A stretch of DNA of 30,582 nucleotides from Bdellovibrionales bacterium (GTDB taxonomy: Bacteria; Bdellovibrionota; UBA1018; CAIMNF01): positions 1 to 30,582 of the forward strand of contig CANGWP010000002.1 of NCBI GenBank assembly GCA_947457605.1, written 5' to 3'. This document shows, piece by piece, positions 23,626-30,582 of this stretch (its first letter is position 1; the number at the start of each line of letters is the position of its first letter). Below the pieces are notes generated by a model. It was not told the origin of the DNA, searched no databases, and worked only from the letters and a program-made list of their open reading frames with translations. The position numbers were made by a program, and so were the translations under genes.

Positions 23626-24985
23626 TTTTGATTTTTTTGAATACCTCAAATGATTTCAGATACCGAAGGGATTGCTGTGTCTGGTAATCCTCTTTGGGAT
23701 TGAACTTGATGGGCGAAAGATCAGGGGTGTCATCCTCATCCGACATTCCGGACTCTTTTTTCTCTTTGACGCGTCCCTTGTTCTGATCCTTCAACTCCTG
23801 GATCGAAAACTCATCCCCGTTTTTCCCACCCGATGGATTGACAAGATGGCCCTTGAGATCCCGCTCGCGAGTGGCGTCCTTTTTTATTTTGGCCTGTGCA
23901 AGGAGTTTCGGATCATACTCGTCGAGGAAAATATCCGGAACGACACCTTTTTCCTGGATACTCACTCCATTCGGAGTGAAGTAGCGGGCGATTGTAAGCT
24001 TGAGACCCATTTCGGAGCCAAGATCGATGATGGTCTGAACCGAACCCTTTCCGAACGTCGTATCTCCGATGATCATCGCACGATGATGATCCTGAAGGGC
24101 TGCAGCCACAATTTCAGCCGCTGATGCGGTGCTACTGTTCACAAGAATGACCAGCGGCAAATCCTTTCTTGCCATTCCCTTCCGTGCGTTCCGGATTTCC
24201 TTTTGTTCCGGATCACGTCCGATGGTAGAAACCACAATCCCCTCGTCGATGAAAAGAGAGGCCACATCCACTGCCTGATCGAGAAGTCCACCCGGATTCA
24301 TCCGAAGATCAAAAATCAATCCCCTGAGTTTTTCCTTTTTTTCAAGACCTTCCATCGCCTTTTTCACGTCTTTTGCCGCATTCTCATTGAAGGAGGAAAG
24401 GCGCACATATCCAAACCCCGGTTCCAGGAGCTCTGACCGAACGGAGCGGATCTTGATTTCTTGTCGCTTCAAAGGAAGGGTACGGAAGGCGCCCCACCCT
24501 TTGCGATAGATGGTCAGATTCACGGTGGAGCCGTTCTTTCCTCTCATTTTCGTGACTGCCTCGGAAAGTGAATATCCCTTGGTGCTCTCACCATTGATCT
24601 TTACGATCTTGTCCCCCGGAAGAACTCCTGCCTTCCATGCCGGACTGTCTTCGAGCGGTGCCAGCACGGTCAGGACCTCGTCCTTCATTCCCACTTCAAT
24701 GCCCACACCCCCGAACTTTCCGCTCGTGTCGATTTTCATGTCGCGATACACATCCGCGGTAAGAAAGTTGGAATGAGGATCGAGGGTTTCGAGCATTCCC
24801 TTGATTGCACCATTCAGAAGCGCATCGTTTTGAACCGGATCCACATAGTTCTTTTCAACGAACTGAAGGACTTTTTGAAAAAGCTCCAGATTCTTGTATC
24901 GGTCATTCCGATTCAAAACCGGGGCATCCGCCGCGTGGGCATTGGCGATCATCAGGCCCAGAACCACCACTTGTGAAAATTTCAT
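23618..24985 (-). CDS. C-terminal processing peptidase, S41 family (CtpA/Prc type)
   Basis: 455 residues. The signal peptide is residues 1-18 (AHA), so it is periplasmic. An N-terminal helix region (YVDP, DPHSNFL) is followed by a PDZ domain (about 85-165, GVGIEVGMKDEVLTV...LPGDKIVKINGES). The catalytic core has Ser288 in NSSTASAAE and Lys313 in FGKGSVQ, 25 residues apart as in the Ser-Lys dyad. The C-terminal tail of about 80 residues is charged and probably disordered. S41 proteases cleave substrates with hydrophobic C-termini, and several control peptidoglycan hydrolases. Its place directly after envC is consistent with a role in wall remodelling. AAGGAG lies 5 nt before ATG. Confidence 0.93.
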   Translation of the reverse strand: MKFSQVVVLGLMIANAHAADAPVLNRNDRYKNLELFQKVLQFVEKNYVDPVQNDALLNGAIKGMLETLDPHSNFLTADVYRDMKIDTSGKFGGVGIEVGMKDEVLTVLAPLEDSPAWKAGVLPGDKIVKINGESTKGYSLSEAVTKMRGKNGSTVNLTIYRKGWGAFRTLPLKRQEIKIRSVRSELLEPGFGYVRLSSFNENAAKDVKKAMEGLEKKEKLRGLIFDLRMNPGGLLDQAVDVASLFIDEGIVVSTIGRDPEQKEIRNARKGMARKDLPLVILVNSSTASAAEIVAAALQDHHRAMIIGDTTFGKGSVQTIIDLGSEMGLKLTIARYFTPNGVSIQEKGVVPDIFLDEYDPKLLAQAKIKKDATRERDLKGHLVNPSGGKNGDEFSIQELKDQNKGRVKEKKESGMSDEDDTPDLSPIKFNPKEDYQTQQSLRYLKSFEVFKKIKNE

Positions 24986-25011
24986 TTCGTCTCCTTGCGC
25001 CTACTTGCGTC

Positions 25012-26139
25012 TCACTGCAACCACCGTACCGGGTCAATCGCCACATTCTTCGATCGGATCTCAAAATACAACGGTTTGTCAGATTCCAGATACCCCAATT
25101 TTTCGGAGGCCTTCACTTCTTCGCCAGTGGACCGGGCAAGGGTCTCAAGCCCTCCATAAATGCTGTAGATGGAATCCGGGTGCTCCACGATCATCACTTT
25201 TCCCTTGCCCGGGATCTCGCCCGAGAACTGCACACGCCCGTCGAGCACGCTCACGACCGGGGCATGCTCCGCCATCGTGAGAATTTCGATTCCCTTGCGA
25301 AAGATGGAAAGCCCGGATTTTTCGTCCCGATGCTGGCCATAGGATCCGACGAGCTTTCCCTTCAGCGGCCAAGGAAGGCTCTTTGGCTTCAGCGTCAGGA
25401 TGCGGGAGCGTTTTCTCAAATCCTTTTCTTCCTCGATTTTTTGCCTGCCCTGAAGATCCGTGATCCTTTGTTCGATTTCCACCTCGGATGCCTTGAGCCT
25501 TCGATAATCCTCAAGCTGCCTCATTCGTTCTTCTTGCCGATCGACATTCAAGTCTTCGCGAATTTTCTGATGAAAGCGGATCAGGGACTCCTGCTCGGAC
25601 ACATCCTGCATGAGACTTGAAATCTGTTGCTTCTCCTGTTCAATCCGGCTCTCAAGATCCTCGGCGTCCGCAAGGTCGATCCGAAGGCTCTCGATCTCTT
25701 TCATGTCCATGGCAATCACGGAGGAAAAAATCCGTTGCCTCACCCGATTTTCACCCGCCGTGCCTTCGCCCCGGATGAGTTCGTCCTGCCGGACCATCCA
25801 AGGATGCATGATTTTCGAAAAGCCCTTTTTCACGGAGGTTCGCGCTTCCTCGAGCCTTCGGTTCACGTCGGTTTTCCTCGTTTGCAGCTCCCCCAAGTAT
25901 TTCTCAAGGGTCTTCAACCGCTGCTCGGTGAGATCCTTTTCGCGAGTCTGGAGTTGTTGGAGCGCTTTCAAGCGCTTCAGCTGGTCTTCGGTCGACTTTT
26001 TGGCTTTCTCGGCTTCGATCAGGGCCTTTTCGAGAGCGAAACGCTCATTTCTCACGCGATCCAGTTTTTCGGTGAGACTCGGAGTCACCGCCCATGCGGG
26101 GCCCGACACCATCATGAGGACGAGCCACCCCAATTTCAT
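25012..26139 (-). CDS. envC: EnvC-like murein hydrolase activator (coiled coil plus metal-less LytM domain)
   Basis: 375 residues. A signal peptide (1-17) is followed by a long Leu/Lys/Glu-rich coiled coil (about 22-240), then a LytM/M23 domain (255-375, LPWPLKGKLVGSYGQHRD...). The usual metal ligands are gone: Lys282 stands for the first His, YGGLE replaces Y-x-HL, and LYFEIR replaces LHFEIR. This matches EnvC, which does not cut peptidoglycan itself but activates amidases when driven by FtsEX. Being next to ftsX and ftsE supports this directly. The start overlaps the ftsX stop by four bases. No amidase gene is in this window. Confidence 0.9.
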   Translation of the reverse strand: MKLGWLVLMMVSGPAWAVTPSLTEKLDRVRNERFALEKALIEAEKAKKSTEDQLKRLKALQQLQTREKDLTEQRLKTLEKYLGELQTRKTDVNRRLEEARTSVKKGFSKIMHPWMVRQDELIRGEGTAGENRVRQRIFSSVIAMDMKEIESLRIDLADAEDLESRIEQEKQQISSLMQDVSEQESLIRFHQKIREDLNVDRQEERMRQLEDYRRLKASEVEIEQRITDLQGRQKIEEEKDLRKRSRILTLKPKSLPWPLKGKLVGSYGQHRDEKSGLSIFRKGIEILTMAEHAPVVSVLDGRVQFSGEIPGKGKVMIVEHPDSIYSIYGGLETLARSTGEEVKASEKLGYLESDKPLYFEIRSKNVAIDPVRWLQ

Positions 26140-26993
26140 TCTTCAACCGCTCTCCCTGAGTACACCAGAACGAGACTCATCAGCGTGACCACGACAAAGG
26201 TGATCGCAACACTGCCCCACGGAAAAGAGAGTCCATGATCCAGACTCAGTTCCCCGAGAAACGCATTGTCTCTCCAGATGAAAGTCCGGAAGATGCCCCA
26301 CTCCAGAACCGAAAGAAGTGCGGCAATTCCGGAGAGCGTGATCATCGAGAGAAACGAAGGAAGCCGTGCCCGGATCGCGGGAACTCCCCAGGCGGTCAAA
26401 TTTGCAACCACTTCGGATGCATCCCGGTTCTGGATCCTCTGGAAAACCACAAGTTGCACCAAAACAAGAAGCAGCAGAAGAATTGCCGCGATCTTGATTT
26501 CAATTCCGAGGTGTTTGTAAAACCCCGTGAGTCTCGCGTGATGAACAGGACCCTGATCCAAACGGGAAATCTCGGTCATCATCTTCAGTTTTTCAATCCG
26601 TTCCGGAAGAACCACTCCGCGAATCACGACCATTTTTGGAAACAGGAGTCCGCCCTCGGGTCCAAGCGATCTCACGGTCTGAACCAGTTCGGGCTCATCC
26701 TGTTCCATTTTTTTGAGAACATCCTCGGAATCCCATTCCTCGATGGTAGCGTCCTGGCCATCAAGAATCTCCCGGATTTTGGGGAGTGCGTCGACCTGTT
26801 CCTTGAGCTGAATCGTAATGAGCTTTGCTTGCTCCGCGAATTGCCGGGTATGGGAGATCTCGTTTTGCAAAAGCGCGCAGAACCAAAGTGCAAGGAACAT
26901 CTGCGCAAGCGAAATCACCATCAACCCGAGAACCCCCCAGGCACGCCGGAAGGGAATAAGAGCGAGTTTCAAAAGAAGCCGAAGGTGCATCAT
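26136..26993 (-). CDS. ftsX: Cell division ABC transporter permease-like protein FtsX
   Basis: 285 residues with the FtsX plan: an N-terminal cytoplasmic stretch (LKLALIPFRRAW), TM1 at about 20-42, a large periplasmic domain (about 45-165), then TM2 near 170-190, TM3 near 218-240 and TM4 near 255-278. The C-terminal segments have weak similarity only, which is normal for FtsX. In E. coli the periplasmic domain binds EnvC. It overlaps both ftsE upstream and envC downstream by four bases each. It could be a lipoprotein-releasing permease relative, but size and neighbours make FtsX the best call. Confidence 0.9.
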   Translation of the reverse strand: MMHLRLLLKLALIPFRRAWGVLGLMVISLAQMFLALWFCALLQNEISHTRQFAEQAKLITIQLKEQVDALPKIREILDGQDATIEEWDSEDVLKKMEQDEPELVQTVRSLGPEGGLLFPKMVVIRGVVLPERIEKLKMMTEISRLDQGPVHHARLTGFYKHLGIEIKIAAILLLLLVLVQLVVFQRIQNRDASEVVANLTAWGVPAIRARLPSFLSMITLSGIAALLSVLEWGIFRTFIWRDNAFLGELSLDHGLSFPWGSVAITFVVVTLMSLVLVYSGRAVEE

Positions 26994-27667
26994 ACCCGAT
27001 CCTCCACTTTGAAACTTCCATCCTTCAAAATGGCACAGCGTTTTCGCAATCGCCGCACCATTTCGAGATCATGGGTTGCCAAAAGCAGGGCTGTCCCCGA
27101 GAGATTGAGCTTAACAAACAGATCCATGAGTTTCCATGTCATCTCAAAATCCTGGGCTCCGGTCGGCTCATCCGCGATCAGAAGATCCACTTTCCGGGTG
27201 AACGCCCGAAGAATCGCAACCCGTTGCCGCTCACCACCGGAAAGTGTCGCGACCCGTTTTCCCAGTTTGTTGGCAAGTCCGGTAAGCGTGATCACATTCT
27301 TGAGTGCACTTTCCTCCATCCGATCCGCGGGTCGAATTCCAAGCCGGCTCAGCTCCAGATGATCTGCGATGGTGAGGTCAGGAATCAGTCCGAGATTCTG
27401 GGGAATGAAAGAAATCCTTTGTCGGATTCTTTCGAGCTCCGAGCGCCCTGAAGTCTGAAGATCCACACCCTGGCAGAGAACCCGGCCATCAGACGGGCTC
27501 TCAAAACTTGCGAGAGTGCGAAGAAGGGAGCTCTTGCCGGCACCGGATCCCCCGAGAATATAAAGAAAATCACCCCGACCCAACTCAAAGCTGACGTGCT
27601 TCCAGACCATTTCTCCGGGGACATAGGACTTGGCCAAATTTTCAACTTTGAGGAGTGCGGTTTTCAT
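26990..27667 (-). CDS. ftsE: Cell division ATP-binding protein FtsE
   Basis: About 225 residues from ATG 27667, chosen because GGAGGAG (27674-27680) lies 6 nt upstream; the GTG at 27682 is inside that site. Walker A is GGSGAGKSSLL, the signature is LSGGERQRVAILRAF, Walker B is LLIADEPTG, and the switch His is in ATHDLEM. It powers FtsX; ATP hydrolysis is thought to trigger amidase activation at the septum. It is the first gene of a six-gene operon on the minus strand. The C-terminus is short, as in FtsE. Confidence 0.95.
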   Translation of the reverse strand: MKTALLKVENLAKSYVPGEMVWKHVSFELGRGDFLYILGGSGAGKSSLLRTLASFESPSDGRVLCQGVDLQTSGRSELERIRQRISFIPQNLGLIPDLTIADHLELSRLGIRPADRMEESALKNVITLTGLANKLGKRVATLSGGERQRVAILRAFTRKVDLLIADEPTGAQDFEMTWKLMDLFVKLNLSGTALLLATHDLEMVRRLRKRCAILKDGSFKVEDRV

Positions 27668-27673
27668 GATGTA

Positions 27674-27680
27674 CTCCTCC
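27674..27680 (-). promoter_or_regulatory. Strong ribosome binding site of ftsE
   Basis: GGAGGAG six bases before ATG 27667. It excludes the GTG at 27682 as the start, since that codon overlaps the site. Confidence 0.7.
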
Positions 27681-27692
27681 ACAGTCTAATCT

Positions 27693-28541
27693 ATGTGGAA
27701 GGCGAAGCTCAATCGACATTTTGCGAAACTGGCCCCCGCCTTCAAAATTTCAATCTTCCTGATTCTGTGGAGCGGATTGTTTCACTCCTTCACTCTTGCC
27801 ATCCTGCTTCTTTGGTCCTTGACCTCGGATCGGGTCTCCGCACTCAACCGGATGACCACTTTGAATCAATTCCTGAGCGAAAACCAAATCCTCTTTGCCT
27901 CTCTGAGTTCAATCTCCGCTCTCCTCTTCTTCAAGGATTCAGTGGTGGAAACCTGGAAGAATCGCAGGAGTGGCTTTCCTGAACTGCTTCGCTCAAGCCT
28001 TAGGGGAGCGGGTTTTGGCACCATCATGATCGTTGCCTTGATCCTGAACCAGGAATATTCATTTCTTGGGCTGTCCACCCAGGTAAATCTCAATTTTCTT
28101 GCGTCTTATGCCTGGATTTTCAGGGCTTGCCTGATCTTCGGATTTGTTTTTTCCACAGAATTCCTGGTCCGCGTGATTCTGAGACGGGAACTTCACACCG
28201 TTCGATCCCAACTGATTCTCGAAAACCTCACCCTGCTCGGAATCTACGCCACTTGGTTTTCACCAAAACCGGGAGAGATTCTCACGCTCATGTTTTGTTT
28301 TCTGCTGTTTCGGTCCTTTTGGTCCACGGCCGGTTTCTTGTCGGCTTTTTTCATTCTGATTCATGCGATTCTGGGACTCAATTTTTTTGAAAATGAAACG
28401 GTCGGAATCTTTCAACTCAAGGGAAACCGTCCTGAAGAGAGCCTGCTCCAAAATAGTCACCTCCAGGCAATGCTCATCCTTTTGCTCCTCCTCATTCACT
28501 ATGCTAAAGTCAGACTTCGAAAGGAATCCGCGACCCCATGA
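27693..28541 (+). CDS. Polytopic membrane protein ahead of tolQ, unknown
   Basis: 282 residues from ATG 27693 with no Shine-Dalgarno sequence and only 25 bp to the ftsE start. There are about seven or eight hydrophobic segments (about 17-43, 64-80, 105-122, 130-160, 176-190, 196-230, 258-272), so it is an inner-membrane protein. The C-terminus is short and basic. I see no transporter signature or catalytic motif. The stop overlaps the tolQ start by four bases (ATGA), a sign of translational coupling and of a job with the Tol system. The missing ribosome site suggests the true start might be slightly different, but no better ATG is seen upstream. Confidence 0.8.
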   Translation: MWKAKLNRHFAKLAPAFKISIFLILWSGLFHSFTLAILLLWSLTSDRVSALNRMTTLNQFLSENQILFASLSSISALLFFKDSVVETWKNRRSGFPELLRSSLRGAGFGTIMIVALILNQEYSFLGLSTQVNLNFLASYAWIFRACLIFGFVFSTEFLVRVILRRELHTVRSQLILENLTLLGIYATWFSPKPGEILTLMFCFLLFRSFWSTAGFLSAFFILIHAILGLNFFENETVGIFQLKGNRPEESLLQNSHLQAMLILLLLLIHYAKVRLRKESATP

Positions 28542-29272
28542 ATCCAAAAGCCATGACCACACACCTCAGCACGTGGAGCCTCATCTCGGATGCAGGCCCC
28601 TTGGTGAAACTCATTCTTCTGCTTTTGCTCGCGGCATCCGTGATCACCTGGGCAATAATCTACCTGAAGTGGAAGATGATCAAAACATCGACCGAGCAGA
28701 ACCGGGGTTTCGTCGATTTATTTTGGAACTCGAGCAGCCTCGATGAGATCCACCAGAAGCTCGAGAGCTTTCCCCAGTCCCAAATCGCGAAGGTTTTCAG
28801 CTCAGGCTACCGCGAACTCCGAAAACTTCCCGTGTCAGCCGGAAGCATTGAGGGCACTCCCGAAATCGCGAACATTACCCGGGCGATGAGTCGCACTCAT
28901 GGAATTGAGGTCGAGGAGCTCGAAAAGTATGTGGATTGGCTTGCCTCCACCGCAAGTGCTGCGCCTTTTGTCGGACTGTTCGGAACGGTATGGGGAATCA
29001 TGGGCTCGTTTCAAAGCATCGGAGCGATGGGATCCGCCTCCCTTGCCGTAGTCGCCCCCGGAATTTCAGAAGCCCTGATTGCAACAGCAATGGGTCTTGC
29101 AGCCGCAATTCCAGCGGCCATTGCCTACAACACACTTGTGAACCGGATGAAAAAGATCAGTCTTGATGTTGAAAGCTTCTCTCAGGAGTACCTCAACATG
29201 ATTCAAAGAAGCATGCTTTCCAATAAAAGAGGAGTGAGCACCCATGGGCCTGAATCCCGCGCCAACAGCTAA
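28538..29272 (+). CDS. tolQ: TolQ/ExbB-family proton channel protein
   Basis: 244 residues with TM1 at about 21-43, a long cytoplasmic domain, and the MotA/TolQ/ExbB core TM2-TM3 (GLFGTVWGIMGSFQSIGAMG, AVVAPGISEALIATAMGLAAAIPAAIAYN). It forms a proton channel with TolR that drives TolA and thus outer-membrane invagination at division. TolQ rather than ExbB is inferred from the following tolR, tolA-like and tolB genes. It overlaps the membrane protein by four bases upstream and tolR by 29 bases downstream. Confidence 0.9.
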   Translation: MNPKAMTTHLSTWSLISDAGPLVKLILLLLLAASVITWAIIYLKWKMIKTSTEQNRGFVDLFWNSSSLDEIHQKLESFPQSQIAKVFSSGYRELRKLPVSAGSIEGTPEIANITRAMSRTHGIEVEELEKYVDWLASTASAAPFVGLFGTVWGIMGSFQSIGAMGSASLAVVAPGISEALIATAMGLAAAIPAAIAYNTLVNRMKKISLDVESFSQEYLNMIQRSMLSNKRGVSTHGPESRANS

Positions 29273-29669
29273 ATCCGGTCGGGTCACCCTTGCGGAAATC
29301 AACGTCACGCCCATGGTGGACGTGATGCTGGTTCTTTTGATCGTTTTCATGGTTTCAGCCCCTCTCCTTCAACAGGGCGTAGAGGTGAATCTTCCAAAAG
29401 CGGATGCGGGAAGCCTTCCCCAAGCGGAGGATCCGGTGGTGCTCACGATTCGTGGAAACCAGACCCTAGAGCTTGACCAGAAGCCGATCTCAAAAAACGC
29501 ACTTTTTGAAAAACTCACTGCCCTCGCGATTGCAAAACCCAACCTTCAGGTGCTGGTCGAAGCAGATCAGTCCGTGAATTACGGAGTTGTGGCGAAAGTG
29601 ATGGCCCAATTGAAAAAAGCGAAAATCGGCCGGGTGGGTTTGGTCACCGCCCCTGAAGGCAACGACTAA
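29244..29669 (+). CDS. tolR: TolR/ExbD-family protein
   Basis: 141 residues, the normal size. A short N-terminus is followed by INVTPMVDVMLVLLIVFMV, a single TM with the conserved protonatable Asp26, then a periplasmic domain (about 50-141). GAGGAG lies 9 nt before ATG 29244, so translation begins inside the tolQ coding region. The partner of TolQ in coupling proton flow to TolA. Confidence 0.93.
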   Translation: MGLNPAPTAKSGRVTLAEINVTPMVDVMLVLLIVFMVSAPLLQQGVEVNLPKADAGSLPQAEDPVVLTIRGNQTLELDQKPISKNALFEKLTALAIAKPNLQVLVEADQSVNYGVVAKVMAQLKKAKIGRVGLVTAPEGND

Positions 29670-29679
29670 AGGCAGGCTC

Positions 29680-30426
29680 ATGGCCCAGAACGAACCCCTT
29701 GCCAGAGCGCTTCGAATTTCACTGATTCTCCACTTCGCAGTTGCGATGGCAATCCTGATCAAGGGACTTCTATTGCCAAGTGAGCCAAAAATCTTTCTCC
29801 CCTCTTTGCGCGTGGATCTGATTGGTCTTCCGGATTTGAAACGGTCCGAAATTCCAAAACCCGCTCCTTCGAATCCCGAACCCGAGAAAAAAGAAACACT
29901 TCCTCCGCCCCCGGCGCCAAAGGTGGCGGTTGCGCCTGAGACAGAACAAGGTGACTACTCCACCTCAAAAAAGAAACCTCAAAAAAAGGAAACATCCCGA
30001 AAAGAAAAAGAGGCACAGACCAAGCTGAAGCGGGCTCTGGACCGGATCAAGGCCCTCGAACGGGTGAAGGCTCTAGCCGGAGAAGATGAAATCAAGGGCA
30101 ATCAGGTGTCAATAGGGTCTGCCCTCACGGGCGAAGCGAGACAAGCCCTTGAAACCAGTTACTTTGACGTGGTCCTTGAGCGGGTCCGAACCTACTGGGA
30201 ACTCCCCAAGTGGCTCCAGGATCAGGGGCGCTCCGCCAAGGTGATGGTCTACCTAGATTCCCAAGGAAGAATGAAATCCTTCCAATTCGTCCAACCCTCC
30301 GGGAACGACGCGTTCGATCAGGAAGTGAAGCGAACCCTACAGGCCTCAAACCCCTTCCCTGTGCCTCCTGCCGCAATCGCAGGCGAGATCGGGAAACAAG
30401 GGATTTTACTTGGATTTCCGCTCTGA
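29680..30426 (+). CDS. tolA: TolA/TonB-like energy transducer
   Basis: 248 residues. TM segment at about 12-31, then a Pro/Lys/Glu-rich spacer (about 45-130: PKPAPSNPEPEKKE and so on) with a short helical charged stretch, and a C-terminal TonB/TolA-fold domain (about 150-248, with VLERVRTYWELPKWL, VYLDSQGRMKSFQFVQPSGNDAFDQ). It would span the periplasm and pull on TolB/Pal. It is short compared with enteric TolA (about 420). The C-terminus looks more TonB-family-like, so TonB is an alternative; position in the tol operon favours TolA. AGGCAGG precedes the ATG. Confidence 0.85.
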   Translation: MAQNEPLARALRISLILHFAVAMAILIKGLLLPSEPKIFLPSLRVDLIGLPDLKRSEIPKPAPSNPEPEKKETLPPPPAPKVAVAPETEQGDYSTSKKKPQKKETSRKEKEAQTKLKRALDRIKALERVKALAGEDEIKGNQVSIGSALTGEARQALETSYFDVVLERVRTYWELPKWLQDQGRSAKVMVYLDSQGRMKSFQFVQPSGNDAFDQEVKRTLQASNPFPVPPAAIAGEIGKQGILLGFPL

Positions 30427-30445
30427 AAATTTTAGGGTACTTTCC

Positions 30446-30582
30446 ATGCGGAACCTACTCCTCTCTTTGATTTTTCTTGCTCCCACGGCACACAGCCAGT
30501 CCACTTATCTTCAGGTCGGTGAGGCAAAAACCAAAAAGCCCGTGATCGCACTGACAGAAACCAAGAGCACGACTGAGTCAGG
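30446..30582 (+). CDS. tolB: TolB, N-terminal part (runs off right edge)
   Basis: 45 codons from ATG 30446, with AGGG about 9 nt upstream, running to the window edge. Residues 1-16 form a signal peptide (hydrophobic run ending AHS), after which the mature chain starts QSTYLQVGEAKTKKPVIAL, like the N-terminal domain of TolB, which interacts with TolA and Pal. Only the very start is seen. The beta-propeller lies outside. The identification rests on order (tolQRA-tolB) and the short N-terminus. Confidence 0.7.
   Translation, partial: MRNLLLSLIFLAPTAHSQSTYLQVGEAKTKKPVIALTETKSTTES

Noticed and set aside
26235..27362. Long plus-strand open frame (375 codons)
   Set aside because: It spans both ftsX and ftsE in antisense and encodes a Lys/Arg/Asn/His-rich sequence with no domain. 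It is a shadow.
1..30582. CRISPR, tRNA, rRNA or mobile element
   Set aside because: No regularly spaced repeats, cloverleaf, rRNA segments, transposase frames or terminal inverted repeats with target duplications were seen by eye. A covariance-model scan would be needed to be certain about small RNAs.

Overview
The window is a dense, AT-balanced stretch of a Gram-negative chromosome carrying housekeeping and cell-envelope genes. Many exported lipoproteins, small beta-barrels, a Tol system, FtsEX-EnvC and weakly conserved secreted proteins suggest a Bdellovibrionota/Oligoflexia-type or related delta-proteobacterial organism. This is inferred from gene content and protein flavour, not from a marker gene. 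There are no rRNAs, no tRNAs that I could see, and no insertion sequences, prophage or CRISPR.

Layout. 1-2988 (minus): end-truncated B12/radical-SAM-like protein, HAD-family hydrolase, and a Gly/Ser/Asn-linker lipoprotein with its own promoter and a terminator-like hairpin behind it. 3238-4401 (plus): an exported protein that aligns by eye, motif by motif, with the SelO pseudokinase AMPylase family. It probably starts on a leaderless GTG message. 4402-4597: convergent gap holding a 100-nt, 24-bp-armed inverted repeat. 4598-8371 (minus): PHP-domain lipoprotein, small outer-membrane protein, and EttA ABC-F ATPase in one unit. 8693-9277 (plus): exported protein of unknown function. 9320-9883 (minus): Nfu-type Fe-S scaffold. 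9983-11362 (plus): ManC/AlgA-type GDP-mannose enzyme. 11366-19748 (minus): a long run of oligopeptide-type solute-binding protein, exported unknown protein, transaldolase, LysRS, UDP-glucose dehydrogenase, UDP-xylose synthase, secreted metallo-beta-lactamase-fold protein and an anchored unknown protein. 19779-21293 (plus): an oversized MurQ/GKRP-like SIS-domain protein.

21479-27667 (minus) is a tightly overlapped operon, ftsE-ftsX-envC-ctp-xseA-(SH3b/beta-barrel protein). FtsEX and the metal-less LytM protein EnvC would control septal peptidoglycan hydrolases. The S41 protease next to them may trim or degrade periplasmic cell-wall factors. Divergent from it, with only 25 bp between start codons, is a plus-strand operon: polytopic membrane protein, tolQ, tolR, tolA/tonB-like, and tolB running off the right edge. 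The two divergent units bring septal wall cleavage and outer-membrane constriction together at one intergenic region.

The observations most worth following are the exported SelO-like protein with a changed metal-binding motif, the double-length MurQ/GKRP protein, the structured inverted repeat at 4466-4565, and the uncharacterised membrane protein translationally coupled to tolQ. I do not see a clear multi-gene defence or biosynthetic system that is wholly new.
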